Below are positions 1-9,546 of a stretch of DNA of 60,088 bases, piece after piece (positions within the stretch are counted from its first letter, which is position 1; every line of letters begins with the position of its first letter). The DNA lies in contig JAITPC010000033.1 in assembly GCA_031289655.1 (NCBI GenBank), forward strand, positions 1 through 60,088, given 5' to 3'. The stretch is from Mycoplasmataceae bacterium. Lineage in GTDB: Bacteria; Bacillota_I; Bacilli_A; Mycoplasmatales; Mycoplasmoidaceae. The notes under the pieces are model-generated. The model saw nothing but the letters and a program-made list of their open reading frames with translations. It was not told where the DNA came from and searched no databases. The translations under genes and the position numbers were made by a program.

Positions 1-1
1 T

Positions 2-493
2 ATTTGTGTTATCGAAGGAAATAAATATAGAGGTGTTATAGAATTTAAATATGTTATGCAAAATTATGCACAAAATTCACCTAATTACTTCGAAAACATG
101 CTTGGACAAACTGCGAATATGCAAGCTAATAACATTCCCTGTTTTCAAATTTTAGTAGTTTTTGAACAATCACCATATTTCGGAGATGATGGGAGAATTA
201 AAAAAATAGAAACTTTATCAAAACATAATTTAGAAAAGTATATTGTCCTATCACGTGATAATGAAGATACTTTTTTTCATTCTCCCAATAAGACATTAGT
301 GATAATATTAAAAAATCCAAAAATTGATAGTTTGATTATTGGTAAAACTAAACAACAGTATTTCAACTACATCAATAATACACCAATCATTTTGAATTAT
401 TCCAATCAACTTTTTAATTTTGGAGATTTAGTAATCTATAATAATTACGAAAAATTCATTAAAAAAGTTGTACACAAAATTAAATCAGCATAA
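2..493 (+). CDS. Hypothetical protein, 5' end cut by window edge
   Basis: The frame is open from base 2 through the Met codon at 56 to TAA at 491-493, so the real start lies outside the window. About 163 residues are visible. The segment reads GVIEFKYVMQ near the left edge and later FQILVVFEQS; a hydrophobic strand ending in E-x-K is compatible with a PD-(D/E)XK nuclease-like fold, but the upstream acidic residue cannot be checked and this is weak. No membrane segment is visible. It ends 2 bases before thiI, so co-transcription is likely. I do not recognise the family. Confidence 0.6.
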   Translation: MCVIEGNKYRGVIEFKYVMQNYAQNSPNYFENMLGQTANMQANNIPCFQILVVFEQSPYFGDDGRIKKIETLSKHNLEKYIVLSRDNEDTFFHSPNKTLVIILKNPKIDSLIIGKTKQQYFNYINNTPIILNYSNQLFNFGDLVIYNNYEKFIKKVVHKIKSA

Positions 494-495
494 TT

Positions 496-1650
496 ATGGT
501 AATCTATATTAAATACGGTGAGTTAGTTCTAAAAGGTAAAAATAGATGAAATTTTGTTAATTGTTTATTTGACAATATAAAACGTTCATTGAAACAATTT
601 AAGAATATTGAGTATACTAAGCAATATGATTTAGTGACGATGTCCAATTATAAAAAAAAAGATGAAGATAAGATAATACAAGTGTTAAAACAAGTTAGTG
701 GTATCTCCTTCATTATTATCGGAAATAGGACGACTACTAGGCTAAATGATATTGTTAGTGATGTTTCTAAAAAACTTTCAAATAAATCTTTAACATTTAA
801 GGTTGAAACAAAGAGAATTGATAAAAATTATCCATTGAATTCTTTGCAAATAAGTATGAAATTGGGAGAACTTATTTTGAAGAAGTTTAATAAATTTAAA
901 GTTGATGTACATAAACCAGAGTTATTAATTAATATTGAGATTAAACATGATTATGCCATATTTTATTTTGATAAAATTAAGGGAATGGGCGGCTTCCCAA
1001 TAGGAATAAATGGCAAAGTTCTAATGCTTATATCTGGTGGTATTGATTCACCTGTGGCTGCAAAATTGTTAATAAAAAAAGGTTTTATTGTTGATTTTCT
1101 AACTTTTATTACTCCGCCCCACACGAATCCAAAAGCTTTAGCAAAAGTTAAAAAACTCATTAAGGTAATAACAATAAATAATATTTTGTATAAATCAAAA
1201 TTATATATATGTAATTTTACAAATTTACAACACGAATTGAGTCATATGTCATTAAAAGCTTACCAAATCACAATTATGCGACGATATTTCTTTAGAATTG
1301 CTAGAGATATTGCAATCAAGAATGAGTATCAGGCGATTGCCACTGGTGAATCATTAGGACAAGTCGCTAGTCAAACGATCGAATCAATGCAAGTCATAGC
1401 TAATAGCATTGATGATTTTCTTGTTTTGCGACCACTATTAACCTATGATAAGCAAGAGATTGTTGATTTAGCAAAAAAATATGAAACCTATGAGATTTCT
1501 ATTGAGCCTTATATTGATTGTTGTGCTTTGTTTGTCCCTAAAAATCCAACAACTAGGCCAACTATTAAGGTTGCGGAAAAAATTGAGTCTGAGCTAGAAT
1601 TAGCCAAAAATGTTTATAAAACCATTATTGACAAAATTATTGAAGAATAG
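496..1650 (+). CDS. thiI: tRNA 4-thiouridine sulfurtransferase ThiI
   Basis: ThiI adenylates U8 of tRNA and transfers sulfur to make 4-thiouridine. The ATG at 496 gives an N-terminus with KYGELVLKGKNR, the hallmark ThiI start; an internal TGA read as Trp follows at once. A THUMP-like region comes next, then the PP-loop SGGIDSP at residues 180-186 and the conserved ATGESLGQVASQT and RPLLTYDKQEI segments. The protein is 384 residues, the usual length for ThiI without the C-terminal rhodanese domain. Sulfur could come from the cysteine desulfurase encoded at 25.9-27.1 kb. The family call is firm; the exact sulfur relay is inferred. Confidence 0.95.
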
Positions 1651-1672
1651 AAAAACTTTTATAATTTTAATA

Positions 1673-2839
1673 ATGAATTTTATCAATAAATATACCTTAA
1701 GTAACATAAATGTCAAAAACAAAAAAGTACTATTAAGGTTGGATTTAACTACACCAATTGACGATAATCGTGTTGTGGATGATATTAATATAAAAAGAAA
1801 TCTGAAATCGATACAGAAATTATTAAATGAAAACTGTGGAATTATTATTCTTTCTAATAACGATTCTAATTCTTTAGAATTAGTTGCTAAAAAAATACAA
1901 GAATTATTACCAATCAACAAGGTATTATTTATCAATGAAAATTATGGCGATAATGTTAAAAATGCTTGTAATATGCTTAGGAATAATGAAATATTGATAT
2001 TAGAAAATTTTGAATTTAATGAATTAGATAGATTGAATGATAATGGTTTATCTATTTTCCTGGCTGATTTAGCTGAAATTTATGTTTTTGACGCATTAAG
2101 TCTTGCACACCTTAAATATTCTTCAATTTATGGTGTTGGGAAATTCATTAAACGTAAATGCTTGGGATATTTAATTGAAACTGAAATTAATAATTTAAAA
2201 AAGCTTTTATTTACAACAAAAACATTAACGATGATGTTTGGTGGCAATAGACTTAGACATAAAATAAACTATTTTAATTACTTGTTTTCAAGAGCTACAA
2301 ATGTGATTATAGGTGGAGAAATAGCATATAATTTTTTGAAAGCGAGTGGACATAGGGTTTTCCATCCTTCTATTGAGGAAGAGATGGTTAATAAAACCAT
2401 GGAATCGATGAGAACGTCTAAGGCTAAATTATATTTAATGAATAATATTGTTGGTGCAAGTGATTTGAATAATATTAATGTTAAGGAAGAAAAAGTTAAT
2501 GGTGACATACTGGGATTTGATGTCGGAAATATATTTTTAAAAAAAATATCCGAAGTTTTAAATAATAGTGACTTGATTTTATTTAATGGAGTTTTTGGAA
2601 TAATTGAGCAAGAACAATTTCAAAAAGGTACAATTGAAATTTTCAATGAATTAAAATCATTAACTGCAAAAGGTCATTATACTTTTATTTGTGGGACCAA
2701 TACAGTTAATTCTATTCGAGCATTGGGATTTAAAGATTCTGATTTTAGTTATATTAGTATAGGCAAAGATAATGTGTTTAAACTAATTTCATATGAAATA
2801 TTACCTATAATGAATATAATACCAAATGCAGAAAAATAA
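1673..2839 (+). CDS. Degenerate phosphoglycerate kinase-like protein
   Basis: The 388-residue reading frame is colinear with phosphoglycerate kinase from end to end: KVLLRLDL near the N-terminus, LILENFEF, VFDALSLAH, MMFGGNRLRHKI, VIIGGEIAYNFLKA, LFNGVFGI and a CGTNT segment near the C-terminus. Almost all catalytic positions are changed. The loop normally holding SHLGRP reads LSNNDS, the Arg after the ENVRF-type motif is lost, the Arg of the AFGTAHR motif is Leu, and the GGGDT nucleotide loop is CGTNT. The ATG at 1673 is chosen because it begins at the PGK N-terminus and lies just after thiI; an earlier in-frame ATG at 1610 would overlap thiI. It is probably a pseudoenzyme or paralogue; whether a normal pgk exists elsewhere is unknown. 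Confidence 0.8.
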   Translation: MNFINKYTLSNINVKNKKVLLRLDLTTPIDDNRVVDDINIKRNLKSIQKLLNENCGIIILSNNDSNSLELVAKKIQELLPINKVLFINENYGDNVKNACNMLRNNEILILENFEFNELDRLNDNGLSIFLADLAEIYVFDALSLAHLKYSSIYGVGKFIKRKCLGYLIETEINNLKKLLFTTKTLTMMFGGNRLRHKINYFNYLFSRATNVIIGGEIAYNFLKASGHRVFHPSIEEEMVNKTMESMRTSKAKLYLMNNIVGASDLNNINVKEEKVNGDILGFDVGNIFLKKISEVLNNSDLILFNGVFGIIEQEQFQKGTIEIFNELKSLTAKGHYTFICGTNTVNSIRALGFKDSDFSYISIGKDNVFKLISYEILPIMNIIPNAEK

Positions 2840-2870
2840 TAAAACAAAAAAACCTTTATTATCATTTAAT

Positions 2871-2900
2871 CTTTCGGTGATAGACTGAAAGTTAATTTTT
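2871..2900 (+). terminator. Rho-independent terminator after the PGK-like gene
   Basis: CTTTCGGT at 2871-2878 pairs with ACTGAAAG at 2884-2891 (8 pairs, one G-U) around the loop GATAG. TTAATTTTT follows directly. Placement 32 bases after the PGK-like stop codon fits termination of the thiI transcript. Confidence 0.7.
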
Positions 2901-2945
2901 AAATTAATATTGTGAGGTGCATTGTGCGTTTGTTTAACCTTATTG

Positions 2946-4118
2946 ATGATATATTTGATGTGAGAAAAAAATTATTATTCAAATTTAAGACATAATGACC
3001 CCTTAATCCTTACATTTGGTACAACAGAAATTAGTTTTTATAGTATTTCACAAATTCGTAATGCGATTGGTTCTGGACAAATTAATGCTGCTTTTGATTT
3101 AGCAGCTTCTTATAATAAAATGCTTGAATGAACAGAGTATCCAGCTAATTTCCCAATTATAGGTTTTTCGTTGATGTGATTTATCCCAGGAACTGCTTCA
3201 ATCCCTTCTTCCACTGCACCTATTGATGCATGGAATAATCGTTGACAGGGAATCACCTTGGCTTATAGTTACTACTTTATAACTTTAATTATCGCTTATG
3301 TGGCCTTTGCGATGCTTGGTATAAATGGAATAAGGGAATCGCGCATTAATCACAAAAATAAAAAATTAAATGTTACGCCTTATCCAATTAAAAATTTCAC
3401 ATATGCTGATTATTCGATGAAAAATACTACAGAATTTATTTTAAATTTGGCGCTAGTCTTTGCATTCTTTAACTTTCTATCAACATGTATTGTAATTATC
3501 TATTGATTAATTTTAGCAATGATTAAGGGAATAATTAATTTATCAACAAAAAATAAAGTTAAGCTTGATATTACAGAGTTTGAAATTAATAAATCAGATG
3601 TACTTTATTTAATTGGTGTTATGATTTTTCAAAATGCGTATACAATTTTAAAATCATATTTTATTAATGGTTTTGGTGTAAACCTAGATTTAATTATGCA
3701 GATTATTATCCCTATTGGTACAGTTACTGTGATTATTGGTTTGTTTATTAAAAACATGCTTTCCAATAAAATTAGTCAAGTTAAAAAGAAAATTTTATCA
3801 ATCGATGAAAATATTTTGAAAATAAGAACTTTTTATAAGTTAAAAGGTTTAGATGCCTTTGATGATTTTGATTTTATTATGACTCTTCCTGACTCAATGA
3901 GACGAAGAATTGATACGGAAAAATTAAACAAAATTTCATTAAATGATGAAATGCAGCAATTTATTCAATTAACTAACGAAATTGAGATAATGTATGCAAA
4001 GCAAGATTTAAATAAAAAATATTTACTTTATGTTGCTTTTAATAAATGTAAAAATAGGAATGAGATATCTATATTAAGAGAAAATTTAATTAAAATTAAT
4101 CAAAAGATTAAAAAATAG
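2946..4118 (+). CDS. Hypothetical multi-pass membrane protein, start uncertain
   Basis: A single frame read with TGA as Trp runs to TAG at 4116-4118. Hydrophobic segments include FSLMWFIPGTASIP, YYFITLIIAYVAFAMLGI, ILNLALVFAFFNFLSTCIVI, a pair near LYLIGVMIFQNAY and LIMQIIIPIGTVTVIIGLFI. A Lys-rich helical cytosolic tail of about 130 residues follows. The frame is open further upstream, but the terminator at 2871-2900 limits the start. ATG 2946 is the first ATG after it. A GTG at 2924 in another frame encodes MRLFNLIDDIFDVRKK and would join this frame if the A7 run at 2964-2970 lost one A. Function is unknown; membership in the secretion machinery encoded downstream is only a guess. Confidence 0.65.
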
Positions 4119-4119
4119 T

Positions 4120-4125
4120 TATAAT
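4120..4125 (+). promoter_or_regulatory. -10 box TATAAT upstream of rpsP
   Basis: A perfect TATAAT lies at 4120-4125, just after the end of the preceding gene. Transcription would start near 4132, after the ATG at 4130, so this box supports the ATG at 4139 as the rpsP start. Confidence 0.5.
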
Positions 4126-4138
4126 TTTTATGTATTGT

Positions 4139-4396
4139 ATGGTAAAAATTAGAATGTCTCGTTTTGGGAAACACAAGAATCCAATCTACAGAATTGTTGC
4201 TATTGATTCAAAGAGCAAACGTGATGGAGAGTATATCGCGTTATTAGGAACGTATAATAAAAATCTTATACCTAAATTAAAATTAAATAAGGAATTAATC
4301 AATCAATATCTCAAAAATGGTGCTCAACCAAGTGAAACTGTTAAAAATTTTCTTAAAAATGAAGGTATTTGAAAACAATTTGTCAACTCAAAATAG
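4139..4396 (+). CDS. rpsP: 30S ribosomal protein S16
   Basis: The product begins MVKIRMSRFGKHKNPIYRIV, the standard S16 N-terminus, and continues through RDGEYIALLGTYN and AQPSETVKNFL. Start 4139 is preferred to the in-frame ATG at 4130 because S16 proteins begin MVKIR and because of the promoter position. An in-frame TGA at 4370-4372 is read as Trp, extending the protein by eight residues to TAG at 4394-4396, for 85 residues in all. S16 is a primary 30S assembly protein. It is not in the usual rpsP-rimM-trmD-rplS cluster: rpsB follows from its own promoter. Confidence 0.95.
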
Positions 4397-4414
4397 ATTA
4401 TCCTCGGTATTTAA

Positions 4415-4420
4415 TATAAT
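4415..4420 (+). promoter_or_regulatory. -10 box TATAAT upstream of rpsB
   Basis: A perfect TATAAT within a TA-rich stretch ends 14 bases before the rpsB ATG, leaving room for only a very short leader and no Shine-Dalgarno sequence. Confidence 0.5.
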
Positions 4421-4434
4421 ATATACATATATAT

Positions 4435-5310
4435 ATGGATAAAAATAAAAAACCATTAATAACTGAAAGACCTGATGAGTTTATTAAATCGGTTATTATC
4501 AATAAATTAAATCTTACTGATATACCGGAAAAAGATCTTATTCACATTAAGGATAAAATGATTGAATATGGAGCTCAAACATATGTTAAAAATAAAAAGC
4601 AAAATCCATTGAATTTTAAATTTATTAATAGAACTGGTGAATTTTCGTTATCCTCAATGATTTTTGGTTTGGTTAAATCATTCAAATTAATTAAGGATTT
4701 AATCGAAAAGAAAGAAAAAGTTTTGTTTGTCATCACCAAAAATGCAGGAATTACTGAATTTGTTGAACAACAATGCAATTTAAATGACCAATTATTTGTA
4801 ACCAAAAGATGGTTAGGCGGAATCCTAACCAATTTCAAAACTATTAAGAAGTCTATAATGAAACTTAATGATTTAGAAAAGCTCGAAATGACTGGTGATA
4901 TAAAAAAATATGTTAAAAAAGAACAAATAGAAAAAAGGAAAGAAATTTTAAAAATGAATGGATTTATTGGCGGAATTAAAAAAATGGATCGTATACCAAA
5001 ATTAGTGGTTATATTTGATCCTGCTTTAGAATATAATACTATTGCTGAAGCCAATGACATGGGATGCAATATTATTGGAATATCCAATATTAATTCAAAC
5101 CCCAATTTAATTAGTTACAACATTCCATTAAATACAAGGAGTAAAAAAAGTGCTTGACTTATTTTGGCTACTTTGTTTGATGCAATCAATATTAAAAATA
5201 ATAATCCAACTAACATAATTGGTAAGGATATAACTTTACCAGAATTTTTAAGTAGTAATAATAATCAAACAAAATCTATTATATCTCATAAGAAATTCAG
5301 CAGTAAATAG
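4435..5310 (+). CDS. rpsB: 30S ribosomal protein S2
   Basis: The 291-residue product carries S2 signatures: KRWLGGILTNFKTI, GGIKKMDRIPKLVVIFDP, AEANDMGCNIIGISN and NPNLISYNIPLNT. An in-frame TGA at 5155-5157 (Trp) falls within the S2 helix after the last motif, so the gene ends at TAG 5308-5310. The N-terminal GAHFGH-type motif is changed to YGAQTYVKNKKQ, so this S2 is divergent at its start. The tail of about 50 residues after the core is low in hydrophobics and may be disordered. The usual partner tsf does not follow; a membrane protein gene does. Confidence 0.93.
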
Positions 5311-5326
5311 TATTTTACAAATTTAA

Positions 5327-6496
5327 ATGGAAAAAGAACAAATAGAACAGTTAAAACAAGAATCAAGTATGCACAATCACTCTTCCCAAATTAAGCTTGG
5401 TGAGTACTATTTGAATAGTCATTTTTCAAATAGTAATTTTTCTCGTGCGCAAACCTTTTTGCGAATGGCCGCTGAAAAGCATCAAGAAAATGGAATCAAA
5501 TTACTAGTTAGTCTATACACAAAATATATGGAATATTACATCAAGGAAAATCAACTGCCTAAAAAAGTAACTTTGTGCTTAAATTTAGGAGTTAAATGAT
5601 GTAAGATTGGCAGTTCCTTAGGGTTTGATTTTATTAAAGAACAAAATTATTTAATTGAAACATATGCAAAAGCAAGTCACGTGAATGATGAAATTGATAT
5701 CAATTATAAATTTAAAGCAAAATTTAAATTTTTTTTCATTATGATATATATTGCAATTACTATTTTTTTTATTTTAACAATTCTTGTATGTGCAATTGAT
5801 TCATTAAGAAATGAAATGAATATTTTGCTTACCTCAATCCCATTGGGGTTATTGCTAATATTTTTGTTAATATATAGACTTGCATATAAAAGGGTTATTA
5901 AAAATAATGATATTTCTACTTTGGCTCCAAATAGTGAAGAAATTAAAAATTCTACTAAAATCAATGATACAAAAAAATTGGGTTTTCTTGATAGATTAAA
6001 AGCAATATTTAATTTTGAAAATCCTGAAAGAGAGAATTTAACAGCAATCCAACGAGGATTATTAGGTGAATGCTTTGTGGAATTTTTAAATTATAAAAAA
6101 GCCAAAGTATTATTTAGTTCAATCAATAAAAAATTACTTCCATATGGGGAAAAAATTAAAAAAATTGAATGAGTTAATAGGGGAGTGGAAACTAGTGACC
6201 CTTTTGATTTTTTAATTTCTACCGTAAATGATAAAAAATTCTATTTTGATGTTAAAACAAGTTGAAATGAATCTAATGTAATATTTATGTCTAATTTACA
6301 AAAAAATTTTTGTGAAAAAACAATCAATCATGAATCTACATATTTTATTTGTAAATTAAATAATTTTTGATATAAAAATATTGATGATTTTCAAAAAGTT
6401 TCATCAAGAATAAAGATAAATATTTATGATCTTAAAATTGAAAGTGATAAGGAACAATTAAAAATAAATTATCATCCTCCATCTAATTTTAAATAA
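5327..6496 (+). CDS. Membrane protein with Sel1-like N-terminus and DUF3883-like nuclease domain
   Basis: This 389-residue frame contains several TGA-Trp codons. Residues about 15-60 (KLGEYYL, then FLRMAAEKHQENGIKLLVSLY) resemble a Sel1-type helical repeat. Two membrane helices follow at about 135-158 and 167-188. The C-terminal part, about 255-365, has GLLGECFVEFLNYKKAKVLF, then DPFDFLI and KKFYFDVKTSW. The pattern G-E-x2-V-E-F, D-x-F-D-F-L-I, F-D-V-K-T resembles DUF3883-type PD-(D/E)XK domains. It sits just upstream of the type IV secretion-like operon. A membrane-anchored nuclease-like protein is plausible; activity and substrate are unknown. Confidence 0.65.
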
Positions 6497-6504
6497 GACT
6501 ATTT

Positions 6505-6530
6505 TTGCCGATTATATTAAATAATATAAT
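6505..6530 (+). promoter_or_regulatory. Promoter of the secretion-like operon
   Basis: TTGCCG at 6505-6510 and TATAAT at 6525-6530 are separated by 14 bases, short for a -35/-10 pair. The -10 box ends 10 bases before the ATG at 6541, so the message would have almost no leader. It drives the VirB4-like, TraG-like and small membrane protein genes, which have no gaps large enough for other promoters. Confidence 0.5.
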
Positions 6531-6540
6531 AATAGTATAG

Positions 6541-9500
6541 ATGGCTGACGAAAATAGTATAGCTCCAAGCGAGTTAAATCCCCGACCGACAAGAGTTATT
6601 CAAACGATGGGTGATATTTCACTTTCTGATTGACTTTGGTTTGGAGCTTTTTTAATAATTTCTGTTATTTTGCTATTTGCAGTTCCATTTCCTACATTTG
6701 GACTTAGTGGAATTTTTATTTATGTGATAAAGATGGTGTGAATTAGTCCATTTTTAATTTTTGGATGTTGCATGGCATTTTTACAATCAAGAACCAATGG
6801 AAAATTTAGATGAAGAGTTGTACGAAATATAAAATTTAATTTTAAAAGGAAATATATTTCTCCATTAGAAATGACACAGTTATATGCTATCAAGGAAACA
6901 AGGGATAACCATGTTCATTATAGGGAATCAACAAATGAAGGTGTATTAAGTTTTTATAGGATTGAAGGATTCGATCCATCCCTTTTATCAAATGCTCAAA
7001 TTCAAGGTATTATTGAAAATTTAACATCTTTTTTTAGTGCCAACCTTAGATTTAAAATAGTTTCCTCAAGAATTGCCTATACTATACCTGCTAAAAAAAT
7101 GGCATTAGAAGATGACCATTACGGACTTAATTTTGCGAGAAATAGATATGTTCAAAGGATTAAAGAATTGAATGAAAGTGAAGATTTGAGACAGCAAGCA
7201 TATTTTATAGTCGTTGATGGACAGTCAATTGATAAAAATACTGAAACCATCTCAGTGCTTTCCTCTCCATTGACTGATGCCCATCTTAAGCTTAGATCAG
7301 CTACAGAACAAGAAATAAGCCAAGTATTTAATGAACTATGATGTGGTGGATTTAATATTTCTGAGCCCAATAAGAAAATTATTAAAAATATTTCTTATGA
7401 TTCAAGTATTGTTAAATTTTCAAAACTTGATGGTACACATGAATATGTTTCATTTCAGACATTTAATTCTTTGCCTGAACAAGCAACATTAGGATGATTG
7501 GGCAGCACTTTCAATAGTGATAATTTTTCATTGATTATGGATATTTCGCCGATGTCACCAACTGAATCTTCAAAGTATATGGAACACATGGATGCTGTTG
7601 CTGATAGCATCATGACAACGAAATGGTTTAGGAAAAGAGCAAGTGATACCGAAAGATTAAAAATTAGACATATTAAGGATATTGCTCAAAATGTTACAGT
7701 TTCAATCGCTAATGGACAAACTGCAATGAAAGAAGTTTGTTTTTATTTAATTTTTAAAGCAAAAACTAGAAAAGCTCTCAAAAAAAAGATAGATGAATAT
7801 AACAAGTCTATTACTGCATTTAGTAATGGATGAACAATATTTAATTGTAAATATTTGCAACGTGATGCATTAACAAATACAAGATTATATGATATCCCTT
7901 CATTGCAATATCACTCTAAAGCATTCAAAACATTTGGTTTTGGCAAAAATCATTCTACAAGAAACATATCCTCAATTTCTTCCATCAATAATACAGATTT
8001 AATTTCGGCGATTGATCACAAAATTTTAACAACTAGTTTAGGTTTGTCCTATCCATTTTATTCCAGAGCATCAGTCGCTGATGAAAATACATGATTTAAG
8101 GGTTTTCAAATTGATCAGGCAACTGGCGATATGGATCCATTTTTCAATGACTATTGAAAGAAAAATGAACAATACAACTCGTTTAATCGTTTCTATCAAG
8201 GGCGAAATGGTTCTGGTAAGTCATATACAGCTGATATCGACATTGTTAGTGATAGACTTGACAATAAGTTTATTATTTCAATCGATCCAAAACCTGAAAG
8301 AGATATCATGACTAAAAATCTTGGTGGTCAAAATTTATTAATTGGTTCTAATCAACCAGGTGCTGCATACATTAATATTTTTGATGTTTTAATTACACCT
8401 TCTAGTGAAAATAATCAAAGACAAAATCCATTGCTGAGTCAATACCAAGCAAATTTAACATCAATGTCGATATTGCTATCATTGGATACTGAAAATCCTA
8501 ATGACAAAATAGTATTATCTTGTTTTAATGATGTGCAAATTTATGTTTATGAAAAAATTAAAAAAATATCTCCAACATCTGATTTTTTTAAATTTCCTAA
8601 AAATAAATATCCACTGATGGTTGATTTTTACAATGAAGCAATTAGAAGGTATAATAGTGAACATAATTCTGAAACTAAAACAGCATTTAGTAAGTTGCTT
8701 ATTTTGATGAAAGAGCATGCTATTGGTATCTCTGCGCCATTATTTAACAATTATACAAATATTAATTGAGGTGCAAGCAGAATGTGAAACCTAATTGTTA
8801 GAGATATTGCTTTGAATTATGGAAATAAAAACATTCTTGCCGTATGAACAATCAATATTATTCGAGTTGCTTCAGCATTTTTGTATGCTAATGAAAAAGT
8901 TGTTCTTTATATTGACGAGTTGCACTTGATTCATAACATTAGTGGTGTTTTAGCAAGATTAGATGAGTTTGCTAGGGTTGATAGATCATTTGGCGGGGCA
9001 CTTTGTTTGATAAACCAAAACTTTAATTCAATTCGTGCTGGTGGTGATCCCAAGAAAACAGAATATTATGAATCAATTTTCACTATGAGTCAATACAACA
9101 TGTTTTTTACTACTGGCGAAGAAGATGTGTTGTTCCTAGTTGACATGCTAGAGGGTTCTGGTTCACCACTTTCTCAAAGTGAGCGTAGTTTTATTACGAG
9201 AGCAGGACGAGGAAAAGCATTATTAGTTATGAATGCTTATGACCGTTATCGTGTAGAATTTGATATTTCATTTTGACGTGAAATATGAGAACAGGATTTA
9301 GAATCTATTTATAAGCAACAAATGGTTGAAGAAAGTCAGCAAGAACAAAATATTCAACAAACTGTTGTTAATGAACGTGCAAACCAACAACCTTTTATCC
9401 CTACTCCTCTTCCTGGCGTTGAAAAAATAACTAAAAAAATATTGGCCGCAGCTACTGCTCATCACCCTATCGTTCATCATGAGACTCATGAAGTTCATAA

Positions 9501-9546
9501 GCATGTTCACACTCCTATTAAAAAAAAGAAAGGAGTTAAGAAATAA
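6541..9546 (+). CDS. VirB4-like type IV secretion ATPase with N-terminal membrane segment
   Basis: Read with TGA as Trp this is one 1001-residue protein. Residues about 28-80 hold two membrane helices (LWFGAFLIISVILLFAVPF and VKMVWISPFLIFGCC-like), resembling a VirB3 domain fused to VirB4. The ATPase domain has Walker A GRNGSGKS at about 554-561 and Walker B VVLYIDEL with the acidic pair at about 792-793. The 70-residue tail is Gln-rich, then His-rich (HHPIVHHETHEVHKHVH), and ends in Lys. VirB4/TraE ATPases power assembly of type IV secretion systems in conjugation. The next gene starts on the stop codon. I see no relaxase in the window, so conjugation itself is not supported. Confidence 0.85.

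Noticed and set aside
589-1650. Many genes appear broken by TGA, as if the region were full of pseudogenes
   Set aside because: Reading TGA as Trp restores family-length proteins throughout, at positions where Trp is conserved. This is the mycoplasma code, not decay or selenocysteine.
1600-1935. Minus-strand ORF overlapping thiI and the PGK-like gene
   Set aside because: It has no recognisable motif and opposes two plus-strand genes with clear family signatures.
4130-4138. Upstream ATG as the start of rpsP
   Set aside because: It would add MYC before the conserved MVKIR start and lies before the predicted transcription start for the TATAAT at 4120.
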